Shown here: piece by piece, positions 24,338 to 33,434 of the stretch
Layout: the number at the start of each line of letters is the position of its first letter
Numbering within the stretch: position 1 is the stretch's first letter
Origin: Clostridiales bacterium
Lineage (GTDB): Bacteria > Bacillota > Clostridia > Saccharofermentanales > Saccharofermentanaceae
Direction of reading: 5' to 3'
NCBI GenBank assembly: GCA_017480325.1
Contig: JAFVAY010000009.1
Location: forward strand, 1 to 64,000
DNA: 64,000 bases
The notes under the pieces: generated by a model
Told to the model about the DNA's origin: nothing
What the model saw: the letters and a program-made list of their open reading frames with translations, nothing else
Databases searched by the model: none
Position numbers and translations under genes: made by a program

Positions 24338-25235
24338 CTGCCAGCATCCTTTCTATTCTCATCACTCCGTTGTCCTTATATAAGACAGCTGTAAGCTCGT
24401 CTCTGTGGAAGGCAGCAACCTTGACACCATAAGCAACGTCAACGAATCTTGAAGCCGATATCTTCCTGCCGAGTTTTACATCACCGTAATCCTTATCCGT
24501 AAGCTCTATTCTAGTAAGATGAGCAAGTGCTCTGTCACGAGGGATCACAAAGGAATAATCTCCCGCCTTCGACATCAGTGCTATCTGCTCCTCCGTATAG
24601 GAATCTTTAATATCGAAGGGACCGGCCTTTGTTCTTCTTAATCTCAAAGCGTGAGCATGGAAGCCCGTCATCTCTCCGGCATCGTCACATATCGATCGTA
24701 TGTAGGTTCCCTTGGAACATTCTACGGATATATCCGCGTATATCCTTCCGTCCTCGAAGCTCATACCTCTTACTTCAAGAGAATATATCTTAACCGGATG
24801 CGAGGGCATCGTAACCTCGACGCCCCGCCGTGCCAGATCGTAGGCCTTTTGCCCGTCTATCTTCTTCGCAGAGAAGGACGGAGGAACCTGAGAGGTGATT
24901 CCTGACAGCTTAGAGAAAGCATCCCTTATAGCTTCAAATTCCTCATCAGATCCCGTAAGGGTAGAAACAGCCGTTATCTCACCTTCAGGATCCATGGTGG
25001 ATGTCCTAACTCCGAATACTGCCGTACATTCGTATGCCTTATCGTAATCATCCGTATAACGCATGACCTTGAGAGCCTTCCCTGTAAAGACAGGGAGAAG
25101 CCCGGTAGCAAAGGGATCTAATGTTCCGCTGTGACCGACCTTACGCGTTCCTGCGATCTTCTTAATGAAGTTATCCGAGGCCATCGATGTGATGCCCTCC
25201 TTCTTATCAAGAAGTATGATACCGTCAGGGATCAT
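24327..25235 (-). CDS. truB: tRNA pseudouridine-55 synthase
   Basis: 302 residues with the catalytic motif GHSGTLDPFATGLLPV (catalytic Asp in TLD), then KGTYIRSIC and a C-terminal PUA-like region. It forms pseudouridine 55 in the T-loop of tRNAs. Overlaps the nrnA stop by 4 bases (ATGA), as usual in this operon. Confidence 0.95.
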   Translation of the reverse strand: MIPDGIILLDKKEGITSMASDNFIKKIAGTRKVGHSGTLDPFATGLLPVFTGKALKVMRYTDDYDKAYECTAVFGVRTSTMDPEGEITAVSTLTGSDEEFEAIRDAFSKLSGITSQVPPSFSAKKIDGQKAYDLARRGVEVTMPSHPVKIYSLEVRGMSFEDGRIYADISVECSKGTYIRSICDDAGEMTGFHAHALRLRRTKAGPFDIKDSYTEEQIALMSKAGDYSFVIPRDRALAHLTRIELTDKDYGDVKLGRKISASRFVDVAYGVKVAAFHRDELTAVLYKDNGVMRIERMLAVEQ

Positions 25236-26284
25236 AAAAGCTTGGAGGCCTCTCTTACTATCTCTTGAGCAAGCTCATTGATATCTCTGCCGACTACCGT
25301 AAACCCTGCGGCTCTCTTATGTCCGCCTCCGCCATATCTCTCGGCGAAGAGCGAGCAGTCGAAGTCGGTCTTAGATCTTAAATTACCTCTTATGGAGCCC
25401 TCACCGGTCTCTCTTAATACACAGGCAAATTCCACACCGCCCACGTCTCTTAATCTGGAGACAACATCAGCAATCTCATCACGTCCCGCCTTATACCTCT
25501 CGAACATCTCAGAGGTGACCTCAGCTATCGCGAGTCTTCCGTCACAGCAGAAATATGCATTGGAGCACGCGGCACTTGATATGGCAAATTCTGAGGGAGT
25601 CTTAAGATCAAAGAGGTTATAGCATACCTCGGTAATATCACCGCCCAGCTCCATCAGTATCCCCGCAGTCTCCAGCGTCTCCGGTCTGGTATTGGAATAT
25701 GTGAATCTTCCGGTATCGGTTACGACTCCTGCCATCAGACACTTGGCACATCTTATATCAACTATCTGATCGAGAGGAACGTTCTTAAGCTCTGAGAGCT
25801 TAGACGCCACATAGAATACCATCTCACAGGCAGATGAGGCCTGCGGCTCGATCCATCTTAAAGGACCTGCCAGATGCATGACCTCGTGATGATCGACATC
25901 CATCTGATCCTCATACACATCGAATATCTCTCCTGTATCGCCCATACGGTGAGCCTCTGAACAGTCGACAGAGAACGCGAGCTCATACCTGTTCCCGTTA
26001 ACGAGCATATCACCCTTAATAAAATCCTTGGGCGGATAGAACAGAAGATCATCGATCCCCAGGAAAGACATATTATTAGGAAGCTCCTCCGGCATACACA
26101 CCCAGGCCTTTGCTCCCAGAGTTCTTAATAACGAAGCAAGAGCACTGGAGGAACCGACACAGTCTCCGTCCACACTCTTATGAGGGAAGATCAGAGCACA
26201 CCCGCCTGACGCTTTGAGTTCCTCTGCCCTATTAAGCATCAGCTTGGCAATTCTTGTAGCACCTTCGATATAAAGATCTTTCAT
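25232..26284 (-). CDS. nrnA: DHH/DHHA1 phosphoesterase, NrnA-type oligoribonuclease
   Basis: 350 residues from ATG 26284, which lies 4 bases after the rbfA stop; the frame is open upstream only because it runs under rbfA. Motifs: FPHKSVDGDCVGS (usual HxxPDGDxxGS, with Pro changed to Val), VDCSEA, DVDHHEV, and the DHHA1 signature GGGGHKRAAGF. Degrades nanoRNA and pAp in Firmicutes, and its place between rbfA and truB is conserved. Confidence 0.92.
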   Translation of the reverse strand: MKDLYIEGATRIAKLMLNRAEELKASGGCALIFPHKSVDGDCVGSSSALASLLRTLGAKAWVCMPEELPNNMSFLGIDDLLFYPPKDFIKGDMLVNGNRYELAFSVDCSEAHRMGDTGEIFDVYEDQMDVDHHEVMHLAGPLRWIEPQASSACEMVFYVASKLSELKNVPLDQIVDIRCAKCLMAGVVTDTGRFTYSNTRPETLETAGILMELGGDITEVCYNLFDLKTPSEFAISSAACSNAYFCCDGRLAIAEVTSEMFERYKAGRDEIADVVSRLRDVGGVEFACVLRETGEGSIRGNLRSKTDFDCSLFAERYGGGGHKRAAGFTVVGRDINELAQEIVREASKLL

Positions 26285-26288
26285 ACTG

Positions 26289-26699
26289 TCACTTCTCTTC
26301 GTCTTCAGAGGGTCCAAGCTCTTCGATGCCCAGAGCCTCTCTTCTTGCCTTATCCTCTGCCAGAGTCTTATCGATAAGAGCCTCCATTCTGGCTGCTTCA
26401 TCAAGTGTGTTGTCCAGCTTGAAGTGAAGCTCGGGAGCAAGGCGCAGGTTTATCCTCTTACACATCTCGTAACGGATAAAGCCTGTGGCGCCCTCTATCG
26501 CACTTAAAGCTTCAGTCTTATCGTGATCATTCCCGAACACGGAAACGAAGACAGTGGCGTGAGACAAGTCACGGGTCATCTTGACCTGAGTGACAGAGGT
26601 AAGGAGCGGGACCCTGGGGTCCTTAAGCTCATTACTGATGATGTCCTGCATCACCTTTCTCATCTCATCGCCGACTATCTCGGCCCTGTTTCTACGCAT
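26289..26699 (-). CDS. rbfA: ribosome-binding factor A
   Basis: 136 residues, KH-like fold: [20 protein letters not shown] at the start and [12 protein letters not shown] near the middle-end are RbfA hallmarks. It has a short acidic tail. It assists 16S rRNA 5'-end processing and 30S maturation. Overlaps the infB stop by 8 bases; the ribosome binding site GAGGTAGAAAGAG is in the infB end. Confidence 0.95.
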   Translation of the reverse strand: MRRNRAEIVGDEMRKVMQDIISNELKDPRVPLLTSVTQVKMTRDLSHATVFVSVFGNDHDKTEALSAIEGATGFIRYEMCKRINLRLAPELHFKLDNTLDEAARMEALIDKTLAEDKARREALGIEELGPSEDEEK

Positions 26700-29460
26700 C
26701 TCTTTCTACCTCTTGACTTGTAAAGGCCTCGATCGTATCTCCGACCTTGATATCGTTATAATTAGCGATGGAAAGACCGCACTCGAAGCCTGACTGGACC
26801 TCCTTAACGGAATCCTTAAGCCTCTGAAGTGAAGCAAGCTCGCCTGTATGTATAACGATGTCGTTTCTTAAGATTCTGACACCACAGTTTCTTACGATCC
26901 TACCATCGGTTACATAGCAGCCTCCGATTGTTCCGACACCACTGACCTTGAACAGCTCGCGGATCTCTGCATGACCCAGTACGACCTCCTCGAAGGTAGG
27001 CTCCAGCATACCCTTCATAGCCTTCTCGATATCCTCTGTAGCCTTATAGATTACGTCGTAAAGTCTGATATCTACGCCTGCCTCCTTGGCCTTCTCTGTA
27101 ATGATCGCATTAGGACGAACATTAAATCCGATGATGATAGCGTTAGATACATCGGCAAGAACGATATCGGACTCGTTGATGGCACCGACCGCACCGTGGA
27201 TAACCTTGACTCTGACCTCCTCATTGGAGAGCTTCTCGAAGGACTGAGTAACAGCCTCGACAGAGCCCTGGATGTCAGCCTTAACGATAAGATTAAGATC
27301 CTTTACATTACCCTCAGCCATCTGAGCAGCCAGATTCTCAAGACTCATTCTCGAGCTCTTTCTGATATGCTCCTCACGCTGCTTGATCTTTCTCTTCTCT
27401 ACGAGCTGTCTTGCCATCTTCTCATCCTTGACTGCATAGAGTGTCTCACCTGCGGAAGGAACCTCAGGAAGACCCAGTATCTCTACCGGAATGGAAGGAC
27501 CTGCCTTCTTGATGGTCTCGCCCTTATCGTCGTACATAGCTCTGATATTACCGATCATGGCGCCACAGACAACGGAATCACCCTGCTTCAGAGTTCCTCT
27601 CTGAACGAGTACGGTTGCTACAGGACCTCTGCTCTTATCAAGCTGAGCCTCGATTACAGTACCCTTAGCCTGTCTCTTAGGATCGGCCTTAAGCTCCAGA
27701 ACATCCGCCACGAGAAGTACGTTCTCAAGAAGATCATCAATACCGGTTCCCTGCTTAGCGGATACGGGAACAACGATCGTGGATCCGCCCCACTCCTCAG
27801 GGATAAGCTCATACTGGGTCAACTCTTGCTTAACCTTCTCCGGATTAGCTCCCGGTTTATCGATCTTATTGATGGCAACAACGATCTCGGTACCTGCCGC
27901 CTTGGCGTGGTTAATAGCCTCGATAGTCTGAGGCATGATACCGTCATCGGCTGCAACAACCAGGATAGCTATATCTGTTACCTGCGCACCTCTGGCTCTC
28001 ATGGTAGTAAAAGCCTCGTGACCCGGTGTATCGAGGAAGGTGATCTGTCTTCCCTTTACTCTTACTGTATAAGCACCGATCTTCTGTGTAATACCGCCGG
28101 CCTCGCCTGACGCTACAGAGGATGCCCTGATCTTATCAAGAAGTGAAGTCTTACCGTGGTCAACGTGACCCATAACAACGACTACAGGAGGTCTTGTCTC
28201 CATGTTCTCCGTGATCTCGTTATCATCATCGTCAAAGAGGATATCCTCCTCGGTCTTCTCTTCGAGCAGTGTAGCATTGATTCCGAAGCCGTCAGCCAGC
28301 AGGCATGCCGTATCGAAGTCCAGCTCCTGATTAATGGTAGCCATAACGCCGAGCTTTACCATGAGCTCCTTAATAACGTCGGATGACTTCTTACCGATAC
28401 CCTCTGCGAAGTCCTTAACGGTGATGAAAGGAGGGATCTGAATATCGGTGATCGTCTGCTCTACGGTCGAGACATCCTCGTAAGAGCTCTTCTTCTTTTT
28501 CTTTCTACCGTAGGAGTAATCGTCGTACTCCTCATCGCCCTGCATACGACCGTTGAACTGACCGCCTCTGTTCTTGAGTCTCTTGTCATTCTGACCGCCC
28601 TGTCTGTCGCGATCTCTGTCGTCATGCTTCTTATCGAAGGCAGACTTCTCAGCGTAGGAGGTCCTGCTCTTCTTAATATCCTCTATAGGGGCATCTGCCT
28701 TAGGCTTTGAAGCTCTTCTGGGAGCGCTATGAGTATTACCGCCCTCATCATCCTTGTCCTTGGCAAATCCGCCGGGAGCAGGCCTTCCGGCTCCTCTTCC
28801 GGGCCCTCCTGCACCGCCCTGACCGGCAGGTCTCGGACCTCTTCCCTGGCTTCCGCCTCTGTAGCCTCCGCCCTGGTATCCGCCGTTTCTGTTGCCGTAT
28901 CTTCTCTCGGGAATTATCGTAGATGTCCTGACTGTCTCAGGCATAGCTACTACGGCAGAGGATATCTTCGTCCTGTCGATACCGGCAGGCTTCTGCTCCG
29001 TCTTCTCGGGCTTCTCTTCAGTCTTGGCGGGGGAAGGAGCTGGAATCTCCTTCTTCTCCTCCTTTACTTCAGGCTTGACCTCAGGCTTCTTCTCGGGAGC
29101 TTCGGCAGTCTCTTCCTTCTTCTTGGCAGGCTTCTTGTCTTCCTTAGCCTTTGCTTCAGGAATATCCTCTGAAGGCTCCTTGACCTTAGCAGGCTTGGAA
29201 GCTATCTTGGCGGGCTTAGCCTCGGCCTCAACTACAGGTGCCTTTGCCTCCTTCTTGACAGGCTTCTCAGCCTTTACCTCAGGAGAAGCCGCCTTAACCT
29301 CCTTCGAGGTCTCTGCTACGGGCTTTACCGCCTCTTCCACAGGTGCAGCAACAGGCTCGGTCGGCTTCTTCTTATGAACTCGTCTGACCTTAAGCTCCTT
29401 AGTACCGGAGACTCCCTTACTTACCTGTGACTTGTTATCCTTATCGGAATTCTCTGACAT
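26692..29460 (-). CDS. infB: translation initiation factor IF-2
   Basis: 922 residues. A long N-terminal region (about 1-330) is rich in Lys, Glu, Ala and Pro, then Gly/Arg repeats, then an IF2-N helix bundle. The GTPase domain has [16 protein letters not shown] and NKID; domains II-IV follow, with the C-terminal initiator tRNA-binding barrel. It places fMet-tRNA on the 30S subunit. The low-complexity tail is normal for the family but long. Confidence 0.97.
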   Translation of the reverse strand: MSENSDKDNKSQVSKGVSGTKELKVRRVHKKKPTEPVAAPVEEAVKPVAETSKEVKAASPEVKAEKPVKKEAKAPVVEAEAKPAKIASKPAKVKEPSEDIPEAKAKEDKKPAKKKEETAEAPEKKPEVKPEVKEEKKEIPAPSPAKTEEKPEKTEQKPAGIDRTKISSAVVAMPETVRTSTIIPERRYGNRNGGYQGGGYRGGSQGRGPRPAGQGGAGGPGRGAGRPAPGGFAKDKDDEGGNTHSAPRRASKPKADAPIEDIKKSRTSYAEKSAFDKKHDDRDRDRQGGQNDKRLKNRGGQFNGRMQGDEEYDDYSYGRKKKKKSSYEDVSTVEQTITDIQIPPFITVKDFAEGIGKKSSDVIKELMVKLGVMATINQELDFDTACLLADGFGINATLLEEKTEEDILFDDDDNEITENMETRPPVVVVMGHVDHGKTSLLDKIRASSVASGEAGGITQKIGAYTVRVKGRQITFLDTPGHEAFTTMRARGAQVTDIAILVVAADDGIMPQTIEAINHAKAAGTEIVVAINKIDKPGANPEKVKQELTQYELIPEEWGGSTIVVPVSAKQGTGIDDLLENVLLVADVLELKADPKRQAKGTVIEAQLDKSRGPVATVLVQRGTLKQGDSVVCGAMIGNIRAMYDDKGETIKKAGPSIPVEILGLPEVPSAGETLYAVKDEKMARQLVEKRKIKQREEHIRKSSRMSLENLAAQMAEGNVKDLNLIVKADIQGSVEAVTQSFEKLSNEEVRVKVIHGAVGAINESDIVLADVSNAIIIGFNVRPNAIITEKAKEAGVDIRLYDVIYKATEDIEKAMKGMLEPTFEEVVLGHAEIRELFKVSGVGTIGGCYVTDGRIVRNCGVRILRNDIVIHTGELASLQRLKDSVKEVQSGFECGLSIANYNDIKVGDTIEAFTSQEVERDA

Positions 29461-29478
29461 TAATGAATTTCCTCCTAA

Positions 29479-29802
29479 TCAATCTTCTAGTGAAAGCATC
29501 TCGGACAGCTTGTCCGCGAACCCCGTGTCCGTCACCGCCACGATGGCTCTGTCAGGCTTACCTATCGCCTGCCCCAAGGACGCTTTGGTCCCGAAGCTGT
29601 ATGCATCCGGTAAGTCTATATTCTCTCTTGAGCCCATATCCAGAAGGCGCGACAGCGTATTCTTGGATATGTCGGCGGAGAGTATCAGAAGCTTTACATT
29701 GCCGTTCCTTATAGCGGCTTCCACCTGGTCGTAGCCTGATGTCACCTTCCCGGCTCTTGCAGCCAGTCCCAGGAACCTTAAGATGTTTACTTCATTTCGC
29801 AA
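29479..29802 (-). CDS. ylxQ: L7Ae-family ribosomal-type protein YlxQ
   Basis: 107 residues with the L7Ae/L30e fold: FLGLAARAGKVTSGYDQVEAAIR, then LLILSADISKNT, and a later GKPDRAIVAVTD. These proteins bind kink-turn RNA. The start must be TTG at 29802, because the only nearby ATG is in the ylxR frame; GGAGGAG lies about 11 bases upstream. It overlaps ylxR by 16 bases, the conserved nusA-infB arrangement. Confidence 0.88.
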   Translation of the reverse strand: MRNEVNILRFLGLAARAGKVTSGYDQVEAAIRNGNVKLLILSADISKNTLSRLLDMGSRENIDLPDAYSFGTKASLGQAIGKPDRAIVAVTDTGFADKLSEMLSLED

Positions 29803-30074
29803 AGCTTAAGTATCTCCTCCGAGAGCTTAATGAGATCCTCTCCGCTTGTATTGGCGTTAAGGCCTCTGGCGATGCGGTGTGCCTTAAGCTCAAGCTTAAT
29901 GCAGCTACTGTCCTTACACAGATATGCTCCTCTTCCGGGAAGCTTACCTGTAGGATCGTAGACCAGAGTGCCGTCATCCTTAAGGGTAACGCGAATAAGA
30001 TCTCTCTTATCCCTTCTGGTCCTGCAGCTTACACACATCCTCTGGGGTTGCTTCTTGGGGCGTGCTTCTGCCAT
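29787..30074 (-). CDS. ylxR: YlxR/RnpM (DUF448) RNA-binding protein
   Basis: 95 residues: CVSCRTRRDKRDLIRV, then DPTGKLPGRGAYLC, the signature GRGAYxC of DUF448. Members bind RNA and have been linked to RNase P modulation (RnpM) in Firmicutes. Two bases after nusA; overlaps ylxQ. Confidence 0.93.
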   Translation of the reverse strand: MAEARPKKQPQRMCVSCRTRRDKRDLIRVTLKDDGTLVYDPTGKLPGRGAYLCKDSSCIKLELKAHRIARGLNANTSGEDLIKLSEEILKLCEMK

Positions 30075-30076
30075 GA

Positions 30077-31231
30077 TCAGCTCTGCTCTCCCTCTTCACC
30101 TGCAACAGTGAACTTATCGATAACAGACTGAGTTGCCTCGGAAGCATCCTCGGACTCTCTCTTGATATCGATCTTATAGCCTGTAAGGTGTGCGGCAAGT
30201 CTAACGTTCTGTCCGGCTCTTCCGATAGCGAGATTGAACTGCTGATCGGGAACGATGACCTTAGCATAACGCTCAACATGACCGTCCTCCTTGGTTGTGA
30301 CCTCAGTATCTACTCTAACTGCCTTCGCAGGCTGCAGTGCTTCACTTATGAAGAGCGCGGGATCCTCATTCCAGTCGATGATATCGATCTTCTCTCCGCC
30401 CAGCTCATTCATGATGGTCTGAACTCTCTGACCTCTCGGGCCTACACAAGAGCCCTTGGCATCGATGTTCTCATCTCTTGAGTAAACTGCGACCTTGGAT
30501 CTGGAGCCGGGCTCTCTTGTGACACCCTTGATGATGACCTCGCCCGACTTTACCTCAGGGATCTCCAGCTCGAAAAGCTTCTCTACAAGCTTCGGATCTG
30601 TTCTGGAAACTGTGATGGAAGGACGCTCATTGTGCTCCTCGACCTTCAACACCAGGAACTTCATCGTCCTGTTGGTCTCGTAGTTCTCTCCTCTGATTTG
30701 ACCGTTTCTCGCGAGTACAGCCTCAGCGTGTCCGATATCCACATAGACATTACGTGCATCCTTACGGATGATGGTACCTGTAGCAAGCTCACCGATCTTG
30801 CCGGAGTACTCGTCATTGATCCTCTTATACTCAGCGCTTCTTACCTTCTGGGAAATAGCGCTCTTTGCTGCCGTTGCAGCAAGTCTTCCGAGATCCTTAA
30901 CATCGAGTCCGTACTCAAGTGAATCACCGAGCTCTACCTCGGGATCGGCTGCTCTTGCCTCCTCTAAGGAAACCTCGTTGGTAGGATCCTCGACCTCATC
31001 AACGACCTCCTTAAGCTGATATACATAGATCTCACCGGTCTCTCTGTCGATCTCTGCATCAACAGTCTCGATGATACCGCCGGAGAACTCACGTCTATAG
31101 GCAGTTACTATACCCTCTTCGACGGCTCTGATAAGCTCTTCTTCGTCTATTCCCCTTTCCTTCGCCAGAAGCTTGATAGCGTCAAGAACGTTATCTCTGG
31201 GCTCCTCCTTAATTTCCTTCTTCTTTGCCAT
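30077..31231 (-). CDS. nusA: transcription termination/antitermination factor NusA
   Basis: 384 residues from ATG 31231 (MAKKKEIKEE), chosen because GGAGG lies 8 bases upstream; a TTG five codons earlier has no such site. Domain order: N-terminal RNAP-binding domain, S1 (ATGTIIRKDARNVYVDIG), KH1 and KH2 (SCVGPRGQRVQTI, IGRAGQNVRLA). It lacks the C-terminal acidic repeats of enterobacterial NusA, as normal in Firmicutes. Confidence 0.97.
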   Translation of the reverse strand: MAKKKEIKEEPRDNVLDAIKLLAKERGIDEEELIRAVEEGIVTAYRREFSGGIIETVDAEIDRETGEIYVYQLKEVVDEVEDPTNEVSLEEARAADPEVELGDSLEYGLDVKDLGRLAATAAKSAISQKVRSAEYKRINDEYSGKIGELATGTIIRKDARNVYVDIGHAEAVLARNGQIRGENYETNRTMKFLVLKVEEHNERPSITVSRTDPKLVEKLFELEIPEVKSGEVIIKGVTREPGSRSKVAVYSRDENIDAKGSCVGPRGQRVQTIMNELGGEKIDIIDWNEDPALFISEALQPAKAVRVDTEVTTKEDGHVERYAKVIVPDQQFNLAIGRAGQNVRLAAHLTGYKIDIKRESEDASEATQSVIDKFTVAGEEGEQS

Positions 31232-31249
31232 TATATTTACCTCCAATTA

Positions 31250-31717
31250 TTAAAAATCCAAGTGTCTTACGGCTTTACTGATATCCTGCAGCATAAGCTC
31301 CGAACGGGTGCCGTTGTCCTTCTCGAAGCTGACCTTATCATCATTCACTCCGACGATCCTGCCGGTGAAGCTCTTAACTCCGGTCTCATCTGCCTTGAAC
31401 AGATTGACGTCTATGAGTTCGCCCTCATATCTTCTGTAATCCGAGAGATCCTGAAGAGGTCTTGTTAATCCCGGCGAGCTTACCTCGAAGTAATCCGCAT
31501 CGTGGTGAAGCTTCTCGTCCAAGATCGGATCAACTACCTTGCTTAAGGCCTCGCAGTCGTCTGTGGAGATACCTCCCTTACGGTCTATAAAAAGTCTTAA
31601 GAACATCGACTGTCCTTCCTTCTTATATTCGGCATCGACCAGATCGAATCCCATCTGCTCCGCGTAAGGCTTGGCGATATCATAAGCCTCCTGCGCGATC
31701 TTTGATCTTTTTGCCAT
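31250..31717 (-). CDS. rimP: ribosome maturation factor RimP
   Basis: 155 residues with the RimP core: LRLFIDRKGGISTDDCEALSK and YFEVSSPGLTRPL, then an SH3-like C-terminal domain. Needed for 30S assembly. First gene of the rimP-nusA-infB-truB-ribF-lgt-rodA series; CAGGAGGAC precedes its ATG. Confidence 0.96.
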   Translation of the reverse strand: MAKRSKIAQEAYDIAKPYAEQMGFDLVDAEYKKEGQSMFLRLFIDRKGGISTDDCEALSKVVDPILDEKLHHDADYFEVSSPGLTRPLQDLSDYRRYEGELIDVNLFKADETGVKSFTGRIVGVNDDKVSFEKDNGTRSELMLQDISKAVRHLDF

Positions 31718-31749
31718 CCGTCCTCCTGTTCTCTTTTTCCTGTAAAGAA

Positions 31750-31776
31750 AAACGAGCGCTCATTCGAGGCTCGTTT
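31750..31776 (-). terminator. attenuator-like hairpin in the rimP-nusA leader
   Basis: Arms AAACGAGC / GCTCGTTT extended by CTC-GAAT-GAG, with one bulged base, followed on the minus strand by TTTTTCTTT. It lies between the rimP promoter and its ribosome binding site, so it would stop transcription inside the leader unless regulated. No gene upstream on this strand needs it. Confidence 0.75.
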
Positions 31777-31803
31777 ACTTAATAAAGTAATCTGAACGCG
31801 TTA

Positions 31804-31832
31804 ATAATAACATAATGACAGTGGTCTGGCAA
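31804..31832 (-). promoter_or_regulatory. promoter of the rimP-nusA operon
   Basis: Minus-strand TTGCCA (31827-31832), 17-base spacer, TATTAT (31804-31809): five of six matches in each box. Start predicted near 31797, giving a leader of about 80 bases. Confidence 0.7.
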
Positions 31833-31861
31833 ATATGCCACAATATTGACTCAAATTTACT

Positions 31862-31889
31862 TTGATAATCAAAGCATCTACGCTATACT
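31862..31889 (+). promoter_or_regulatory. promoter of the 191-residue membrane protein gene
   Basis: TTGATA (31862-31867), 16-base spacer, TATACT (31884-31889), then AGGAGGT (31904-31910) and ATG at 31920. Divergent to the rimP promoter. Confidence 0.7.
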
Positions 31890-31919
31890 CACCTTAAACC
31901 TACAGGAGGTGGCATTCGT

Positions 31920-32495
31920 ATGACAAAGAATCAGAAGATCGAATGGGCTTTAAGCTGTGTTCTTATTATTCTCGCTTTTGTGGCTTTATATGAATCCATA
32001 AAGCACCTGGATATATTCGGTACCCAAGGACCTCATCCGGTGCAGCTGATCTCTATTATCGCCTTGTTTGCCGCTATAGCCGCCTGGGGCGTAAATTACA
32101 TAATCAAAGTAATACTTGCTTATGTAAAGAAAGATCAGAGCAGAATCGTTCTGTTATCGTGGACCTTAGGCCCCGTTATAATTGCGGCAGGAACGGCTCT
32201 ACTTGTTAACGGCGCCATATCATTTAATTCGCAGTTCAGGGTCTTCAATTTATTATCTACTGTCGGCGTGATACTTATGGTACTTATCTATAACGTCTTC
32301 TTTATACTGTACTTCGGCAAAGGTAAGGCGTACGTAAGCCTTGTTCTTTATAACATCGTATCGATCCTGCTTAGTCTTAAGAACATCAGCTTCATTCATA
32401 ATTACTATCTGGCTTTACTTATCCCAGCTATCGTGTTCGGCTACGCTGAGCTACTTCTGACAAGCAAAAAAGCGAGCCCCGAAGGACCCGCTTAA
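31920..32495 (+). CDS. polytopic membrane protein of unknown function
   Basis: 191 residues with six predicted membrane helices, alternating with short polar loops (for example YVKKDQSR); no signature of a known transporter or enzyme. It stands alone, with its own promoter and a strong ribosome binding site. Its final codons (KKASPEGPA) coincide with the terminator hairpin of the converging gene. Function unknown. Confidence 0.75.
   Translation: MTKNQKIEWALSCVLIILAFVALYESIKHLDIFGTQGPHPVQLISIIALFAAIAAWGVNYIIKVILAYVKKDQSRIVLLSWTLGPVIIAAGTALLVNGAISFNSQFRVFNLLSTVGVILMVLIYNVFFILYFGKGKAYVSLVLYNIVSILLSLKNISFIHNYYLALLIPAIVFGYAELLLTSKKASPEGPA
32465..32493 (-). terminator. terminator of the small P-loop gene
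   Basis: On the minus strand a ten-pair stem (AAGCGGGTCC with GGGCTCGCTT, two G-T pairs) around a TTCG tetraloop is followed by TTTTTT. It lies inside the last codons of the plus-strand membrane protein gene. Confidence 0.8.
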
Positions 32496-32516
32496 GCTTA
32501 TATACGATTATATTTA

Positions 32517-32924
32517 TCAGATATAGGCCTTGATTGCTTCAGGAAGGTCATCGACCTTGCCGCTTAGGATGATCATTGCCGTAACGGGAGTATCCTTCAG
32601 GAAAGCGTCGAGCTTAACGATAAACTGCTCGAGAGCATCCATACTGTCATTGTTGGCTACCTTAAAGATACTGTCGATATAGATATGTGTGAGATCATAA
32701 TCCTTAGAGCAAATACCGCCGATAAAGGCTAAGAGCTGATCGTAACCGTCTACCGGATATTCCTTCATATTTACGAGTCGTACATTAGGCTTAAGAAGCT
32801 GATCGAGCCTGTTCCCTCTCTCGATACAGACAATGTTGTTATCCTGTCTGGCAGCTGTATTGATATCATCAACAAGCTTTGCTGTCTTACCTGTACCCTT
32901 TTCACCCGCAATAATCTTAATCAT
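32517..32924 (-). CDS. small P-loop NTPase-like protein
   Basis: 135 residues. Walker A GEKGTGKT (about 7-14); a Walker-B-like strand HIYIDSIFK near 81-89; then a short helical end. It is much shorter than RecA or thymidine kinase proteins, although the order is similar to a single RecA-like core. Such proteins occur singly in Clostridia with unknown role. Its own terminator lies downstream, and a small TTTATCC/GGATAAA stem-loop lies in its leader (32948-32966). Confidence 0.75.
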   Translation of the reverse strand: MIKIIAGEKGTGKTAKLVDDINTAARQDNNIVCIERGNRLDQLLKPNVRLVNMKEYPVDGYDQLLAFIGGICSKDYDLTHIYIDSIFKVANNDSMDALEQFIVKLDAFLKDTPVTAMIILSGKVDDLPEAIKAYI

Positions 32925-33031
32925 ATTGGCATCTCCTTGAATGTACTTTTATCCTTCTCGGATAAATATATTTTAGATTATTTGACATTTTTTTTGAATA
33001 GAGAAAAGTTAATAATATGCGAATAATTCAA

Positions 33032-33060
33032 AAATGCCTCAGGATATCCCCGAGGCATTT
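33032..33060 (-). terminator. terminator of the yhbD-arsR operon
   Basis: Stem AAATGCCTC / GAGGCATTT around GGGGATATCCT, followed on the minus strand by TTG and a T-rich stretch. Six bases after the ArsR stop. Confidence 0.75.
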
Positions 33061-33065
33061 GAGCT

Positions 33066-33434
33066 TTACTTCTTCTTTTTCTTCTCTTTTTTCTTTTTAT
33101 CGCCCTTAGGGCTCTTCTTTTTCTTCTTCTCGGAAGAAGGATTCTCTGTTCCTGGCTCGGTGCATAGCAGGTCCAAGACCCTGCGAAGCTCCTTAACATT
33201 GTCCTTGTTTATGCTGTAACGCATGAATCGACCCTGCTTGGTGCCCGTTACAAGACCGTTCTCCATAAGCACGCTCATGTGATGCGACAAAGTGGGCTGA
33301 GATATATCAAAATGAGCCAGAAGATCATTGGCACAGCAGGTTCCTGCCTCACTTATTATCATGAGGATATCAAGACGCGTGGGTTCGGCAAGGACAGTAA
33401 GCCTTTCCGTCAGTATCTCTAGCTTCGCGGCCAT
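33066..33434 (-). CDS. ArsR-family regulator with poly-lysine tail
   Basis: 122 residues. Residues 1 to about 92 form an ArsR winged helix: LAEPTRLDILMII, CCANDLLAHFDISQPTLSHHMSVL and the wing QGRFMRYSI. The CC pair in the second helix is at the place of the metal-binding ELCVCDL motif of ArsR/SmtB, so metal or redox sensing is possible. The last 25 residues are nearly all Lys. The start overlaps the upstream stop (TAATG). Confidence 0.88.
   Translation of the reverse strand: MAAKLEILTERLTVLAEPTRLDILMIISEAGTCCANDLLAHFDISQPTLSHHMSVLMENGLVTGTKQGRFMRYSINKDNVKELRRVLDLLCTEPGTENPSSEKKKKKSPKGDKKKKEKKKKK

Noticed and set aside
26285..26440. N-terminal extension of NrnA upstream of ATG 26284
   Set aside because: The extra residues come from reading under rbfA in another frame and have no DHH-family similarity.
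26971..28110. 379-codon plus-strand ORF opposite infB
   Set aside because: Antisense to the conserved GTPase part of IF-2; no protein family and no start signals.
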